This document shows, one piece after another, positions 32,639 to 35,502 of a stretch of DNA of 35,502 bases (position 1 is its first letter; each line of letters opens with the position of its first letter). A model generated the notes under the pieces. That model saw only the letters and a list, made by a program, of their open reading frames with translations, was not told the origin of the DNA and did not search any database. The position numbers and the translations under genes were made by a program. Source of the stretch: Halopseudomonas salina (GTDB taxonomy: Bacteria; Pseudomonadota; Gammaproteobacteria; Pseudomonadales; Pseudomonadaceae); assembly GCF_008641105.1 (NCBI RefSeq), contig NZ_VTTI01000018.1, positions 1 through 35,502 on the forward strand. Reading direction: 5' to 3'.

Positions 32639-33247
32639 TCATTTGATACCACTGATTCGACCGCGTGCGAGCACTACGCGTCCCTGTCTTTCAAGTTCTT
32701 TTAGCAGGCGACTTACCACTTCACGGGCGGTTCCCAGCTCTTCGGCAATGTCCTGATGCGTGGCATGGATTTCACCCTGGTTGGCCCTGGTGGCGAGCCA
32801 TTGTTCGAGGCGTTCATCCATCCGCCGGAAAGCCACCTCTTCTACCAGCAGCATCAGGTCGTCCAGACGTAGGCCGTAAGAGGTCATGATTCCGGCCCGG
32901 AATGCGGCAGAGGCGGCCATCATTCGGTCAAACAGGCCTCGGGGCAGCATGATTGCTTCGCCGCTTTCTTCCACTACCGCTTCGGCGCGATGTCCGCGTC
33001 CGGACATGAGGCAGCCAATCGATAGAGTACATATATCGTTGGCGCCCATCCGGTACAGAACAATGCGGTTGCCTGATACCGCGGTCATCTGCACTTTCAC
33101 CGAGCCACCCAGTACCAATGGCAGGCCGCCACAGGGATCGCCCGGACTGAAAAGGACCTGGCCGACAGGAAGTGGCATTGTCCGCAGTGTTTTTTCCGCT
33201 TCTTGCCTGAGCAAGGGAGGCAAGGTCTCAAGAATGGGGTGCTTCAT
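32639..33247 (-). CDS. Crp/Fnr-family transcriptional regulator with paired cysteines
   Basis: This 202-residue regulator has an N-terminal cyclic-nucleotide-binding-like beta-roll (about 10-125) and a C-terminal helix-turn-helix (about 155-190, 'HATHQDIAEELGTAREVVSR'). Cys73 and Cys79 lie close together in 'DICTLSIGCLMSGRG', and a further Cys39 is present. The N-terminal cysteine cluster of true FNR is absent, so it is not an oxygen-sensing FNR of the usual kind. Similar regulators with this cysteine pair sit next to sulfur-transfer genes; a thiol or persulfide switch is my inference. It is divergent from the DUF2892 and DsrE genes with a palindrome between them. Confidence 0.9.
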   Translation of the reverse strand: MKHPILETLPPLLRQEAEKTLRTMPLPVGQVLFSPGDPCGGLPLVLGGSVKVQMTAVSGNRIVLYRMGANDICTLSIGCLMSGRGHRAEAVVEESGEAIMLPRGLFDRMMAASAAFRAGIMTSYGLRLDDLMLLVEEVAFRRMDERLEQWLATRANQGEIHATHQDIAEELGTAREVVSRLLKELERQGRVVLARGRISGIK

Positions 33248-33296
33248 GGTCGACTTCTGCCCGTCTGGTTATTGGTCAAATCCGCAGCCCTGGTAT

Positions 33297-33309
33297 GTGA
33301 CTTAGTCAC
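33297..33309. promoter_or_regulatory. Palindrome GTGACTTAGTCAC, likely Crp/Fnr-family operator
   Basis: Perfect 6-bp arms flank one central base, in the 128-base gap between the divergent Crp/Fnr regulator gene and the DUF2892 gene. Its form (TGTGA...TCAC) is like Crp-family sites but with one base less spacing. It lies about 67 bases before the DUF2892 start. Confidence 0.55.
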
Positions 33310-33375
33310 CGTGTTTCCTGACGCATGCTCGCACAATACAACCTCGCACATCGTATAGAGAAGGGAGACACCGTA

Positions 33376-33573
33376 ATGACAGTCAACATGGGAACAGCAG
33401 ACAGAGTCATCCGGGCCATCGTCGGACTGGTACTTATAGCACTGGTTTTTTTAGGCCCGCAGACGGCCTGGGGCTGGATTGGCCTCATACCGCTGGTCAC
33501 TGCTTTTATCGGCCTTTGCCCGGCTTATTCACTCTTGGGTATCAAAACCTGCAAGGCCAGATCCGTTCGTTAA
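33376..33573 (+). CDS. DUF2892 small membrane protein (YgaP-tail-like)
   Basis: This 65-residue protein starts 'MTVNMGTADRVIRAIVGLVL' and has two hydrophobic helices; 'LIPLVTAFIGLCPAYSLLGI' is the typical DUF2892 second helix with its conserved Cys in 'GLCPAY'. The same unit is the membrane-anchor domain of the rhodanese YgaP. The start at 33376 has GAAGGGAGA upstream and gives normal length; an earlier in-frame start at 33325 would not. It forms an operon with the DsrE-like gene 17 bases downstream, which suggests sulfur transfer at the membrane. Confidence 0.9.
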   Translation: MTVNMGTADRVIRAIVGLVLIALVFLGPQTAWGWIGLIPLVTAFIGLCPAYSLLGIKTCKARSVR

Positions 33574-33590
33574 TCAAGGGAGCTCTTATC

Positions 33591-34055
33591 ATGATCAGAT
33601 TAAACACAGGTTTGCTGTTGGCCGCCCTGGCTGCAGCCACGTTTGTCCTGCCAGCCCTTGCTGATAATCACCAGAAGACCGCTGATTCTCAGGCGCCAAG
33701 CGCCAAGGCCCTGGTGATTCTGTCCGACAGTTCCGTCCAGACTCAGGGCATGGCCATGGTGTTGGGTAATACAATGTCAGACCAGGGCGCAGAGGTGCAC
33801 GTCCTTTTGTGCGATCAGGCCGGAGATCTGGCCCTCAAGTCATACCAGGGTGTTGCCCTGAAACCAAAGGATCTGACCCCGGGGCAGATGCTGCGACGGC
33901 TGATCAAGGAGGGTGCTACGGTCAAGGTATGTGCGCTGTACCTGCCCAATAGTACACACAGCCAGGCGGATCTCCTTGAGGGTGTCAGCGTTGCCACTCC
34001 CCCTGAGATGGCCGCGCAGATGCTGGATCCCGCATTTCGTATTTTCAGTTTCTGA
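33591..34055 (+). CDS. Secreted DsrE-family protein
   Basis: This 154-residue protein has a signal peptide (about 1-24, ending at ALA before DNHQK) and a DsrE/DsrF-like domain: 'AKALVILSDSSVQTQGMAMV', 'EVHVLLCDQAGDLAL' and 'GATVKVCALYLPNS'. The last two blocks each contain a Cys that could carry persulfide sulfur. DsrE-type proteins relay sulfur. AGGGAGC lies before the start at 33591. It is 17 bases behind the DUF2892 gene. A convergent secreted rhodanese gene and a nearby hairpin complete the setting; a periplasmic sulfur relay is inferred. Confidence 0.9.
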   Translation: MIRLNTGLLLAALAAATFVLPALADNHQKTADSQAPSAKALVILSDSSVQTQGMAMVLGNTMSDQGAEVHVLLCDQAGDLALKSYQGVALKPKDLTPGQMLRRLIKEGATVKVCALYLPNSTHSQADLLEGVSVATPPEMAAQMLDPAFRIFSF

Positions 34056-34070
34056 TACTTAAATCGTTGT

Positions 34071-34100
34071 CGGGAGGTCGCGCCCCAGTGTGCCCTCCCG
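34071..34100. terminator. Hairpin between convergent dsrE-like and rhodanese genes
   Basis: CGGGAGG and CCTCCCG form a perfect 7-bp stem around 16 bases, 15 bases past the DsrE stop. Only a short T-run follows, so termination efficiency is uncertain. Confidence 0.5.
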
Positions 34101-34125
34101 CATCTTTGCGCACTTAATGGTGTGA

Positions 34126-34668
34126 TCAAGGACGATGAATTTTTGTTGGGTTGATGTCGGTAGACCATGGCAGGCCTGAATTCATCCAGCCATTGACTAC
34201 CCGCATTCCCTGCTGAGCACCCTCAGCTGCCTTGTCGCCCTGGAAACCGTTCTCCACATACTTGACGTTGGTGAAGCCCTGTTCCAGAAGAAATTCTGCG
34301 CTGGGTTTGCCGCGATCTGAGCCGGACCGGCACATGGTGATAATCAGCGCGCTCTTATCCAGCCCTTTATGAGCCAGCGCCCTCTCGATGCCGGATACAA
34401 AATCAGGATTTGCTTTCATGGCAAAGTGCTTCTTGTCCTCCAGAAACTCGTATCGGTCGGCGAGTTTGAAGGGCACGTTGATATCCACTGCATCAGTAAA
34501 GCCGACAAACATGATCTCCACTGGGTCTCGCACATCCACGAAGAGGATCTGGTCTGCCTTTTCTTTCGTAACCTGCCAGGTCTGTTCGGGTGTCAGGGCT
34601 TCGGTCTGTGCGGCTGAAATCGTTGTAGAGAGTAATGTGACAATAAGACTCAACAATAGATTTTTCAT
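34126..34668 (-). CDS. Secreted rhodanese-like sulfurtransferase
   Basis: This 180-residue protein has a signal peptide (about 1-19, ending near ISA) and a rhodanese domain with the active-site Cys in 'IITMCRSGSDRGKPSAEFL' and the preceding 'ILFVDVRDPVEIMFVGFTDA'. Rhodaneses transfer sulfane sulfur from a thiosulfate-like donor. The start at 34668 is taken because GGAGA lies just before it and the signal peptide begins there; the frame is open for another 52 codons upstream. It converges on the DsrE-like gene. The tail after 'VVNGWMNSGLPW' is usual for the family. Confidence 0.92.
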   Translation of the reverse strand: MKNLLLSLIVTLLSTTISAAQTEALTPEQTWQVTKEKADQILFVDVRDPVEIMFVGFTDAVDINVPFKLADRYEFLEDKKHFAMKANPDFVSGIERALAHKGLDKSALIITMCRSGSDRGKPSAEFLLEQGFTNVKYVENGFQGDKAAEGAQQGMRVVNGWMNSGLPWSTDINPTKIHRP

Positions 34669-34790
34669 AATGATCTCCGGTTTCGCTTTGCGTATGTTTG
34701 AACCATAGCAACCTGAGCGTGTTTCTATTTGATCTGGAGCAAGCGGTTGAGGTGTTTTGATGGCTTCGATCACAGCAAAAGGTAAGCAAA

Positions 34791-35102
34791 ATGTACAAAC
34801 TGTGTTTTTACGTGCCGGAGTCACATCTCGAAGCCGTGAAGCTGGCGGTATTCGGGGCAGGGGCAGGACATATCGGAAATTACGAGCATTGCTGCTGGCA
34901 GACCGGGGGTACGGGGCAATTTCGTCCGATGCCGGGTAGCCAGCCGTTTATTGGCGAGTCTGGTGCGCTTGAGAGAGTAGAAGAGTTCAGGGTCGAGATG
35001 GTCTGCGCGGATAAGTCAATTCAAACGGCTATAGCCGCGCTGCGACAGGCACATCCCTACGAGGAGCCGGCATTTGATTGCTGGTTGTTGGCAGAGTTCT
35101 AG
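34791..35102 (+). CDS. NIF3-like (YqfO-type) single-domain protein
   Basis: This 103-residue protein starts 'MYKLCFYVPESHLEAVKLAV' and continues with 'GHIGNYEHCCWQTGGTGQFR' and 'QAHPYEEPAFDCWLL', the C-terminal domain seen inserted in NIF3/YqfO proteins and related to the PII/CutA-like fold. Stand-alone copies are common and uncharacterised in proteobacteria. Its neighbours give no functional hint. Two adjacent cysteines and a His are conserved and might bind metal; this is speculative. Confidence 0.85.
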   Translation: MYKLCFYVPESHLEAVKLAVFGAGAGHIGNYEHCCWQTGGTGQFRPMPGSQPFIGESGALERVEEFRVEMVCADKSIQTAIAALRQAHPYEEPAFDCWLLAEF

Positions 35103-35155
35103 ATTGCCGGCTAGGAGAGTCTGAGGTTCGCGGAGGGCGCTCACGGATTGCAGAT

Positions 35156-35502
35156 TCAAGGTCTGATTTCGACCAAGGTACCGTCGGGTACCAGGTCCCA
35201 AATTTCACGCATTTCCGCGTTTGTGAGTGCTATGCAGCCGTTGGTCCAGTCGAGGCCCTCGAAATACCACTCGGGGTATTCTTCGTCTATGGGTGTACCG
35301 TGGATCATGATCATACCGCCCGGGTCGACGCCCCGCTTGTAGGCTGCAGTCTGATCTTTCAGGTTGGGATAATCCAGGTGCATGCTGAGGTTGTAGTCGG
35401 CGCTTCTGTGACGCCAGTCGAAAAAACCTCCTGCTTGTGCCCCACAGGTTCGCGACCCAGTGAGATGCGGTAGGCGCGTATGACTTCGCCCTGGCTGATA
35501 AC
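35156..35502 (-). pseudogene. L,D-transpeptidase (YkuD-type) with internal frameshifting deletion, cut by the window edge
   Basis: The C-terminal part is a normal YkuD catalytic region: 'MHLDYPNLKDQTAAYKRGVD' and the active-site segment 'FEGLDWTNGCIALTNAEMRE' with its Cys. Upstream, the same frame reads 'GGFFDWRHRSADYNLS', then loses resemblance. A different frame gives 'GEVIRAYRISLGREPVGHKQ', the family's preceding block. The expected GDGRTPEG segment between them is missing and the frame changes, near 35426-35432. The gene is therefore either disabled or misassembled. The N terminus lies beyond the right edge. Normal enzymes cross-link peptidoglycan peptides in the periplasm. Confidence 0.75.

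Noticed and set aside
1..35502. CRISPR arrays, tRNA, rRNA or insertion sequences
   Set aside because: No spaced direct repeats, cloverleaf sequences or transposase genes were recognised by eye on either strand.

Overview
The window looks like chromosome from a marine-type gammaproteobacterium (Marinobacter/Halomonas/Pseudomonas-like). The grounds are protein resemblance by eye, the gene set (BCCT transporter, arginine deiminase operon, DabAB, MoxR, GGDEF, type IV pilus-style ATPase) and fairly GC-rich core genes beside a visibly AT-richer cassette region. No rRNA, tRNA or CRISPR was seen, and the genus is not fixed by the sequence.

Region 1 (about 1-5467) is an integron gene-cassette array. 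The integrase and attI are not in the window and probably lie to the left. In order it carries a membrane-anchored ankyrin-like protein, a CARB/PSE-type class A beta-lactamase, higBA, a YefM/Txe-like pair, a reversed yefM-yoeB pair, an addiction-module antitoxin with a nonsense-mutated toxin, and a LysE/RhtB exporter. The cassettes are separated by attC sites, three of which are about 79 bp and closely alike. The last attC looks decayed and the array ends there.

Region 2 (5841-11036) is a membrane-stress type operon: a small membrane protein, a PspA/IM30 protein, YqiJ-like OB-fold protein, YqiK-like flotillin and a small lipoprotein, followed by a secreted DUF2314 protein. Region 3 (11242-14244) has a BCCT transporter and a MORN-repeat/C13-peptidase lipoprotein. 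Region 4 (14254-19319) holds convergent hemN, an RsbRD-PAS-GGDEF diguanylate cyclase, a DUF2235 hydrolase with an FMN reductase, and a small membrane protein.

Region 5 (19563-22979) is the most unusual. A GspE/PilB-type ATPase carries an N-terminal protein-isoaspartate-methyltransferase-like domain and is translationally coupled to a MoxR AAA+ ATPase. Its translation start is bracketed by a perfect 14-bp inverted repeat.

Region 6 (23001-27637, minus strand) is the arginine deiminase operon: a YfcC-family carrier, then arcA, arcB and arcC, with an FNR/ANR-like half-degenerate box upstream. Region 7 (27807-32603) is dabB-dabA (inorganic carbon uptake) with a divergent LysR regulator. Region 8 (32639-34668) is a sulfur-handling group: a Crp/Fnr regulator with two close cysteines, divergent from DUF2892 and DsrE genes, plus a convergent secreted rhodanese. 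The right edge has a NIF3-like domain protein and an L,D-transpeptidase gene that appears broken by an internal deletion.
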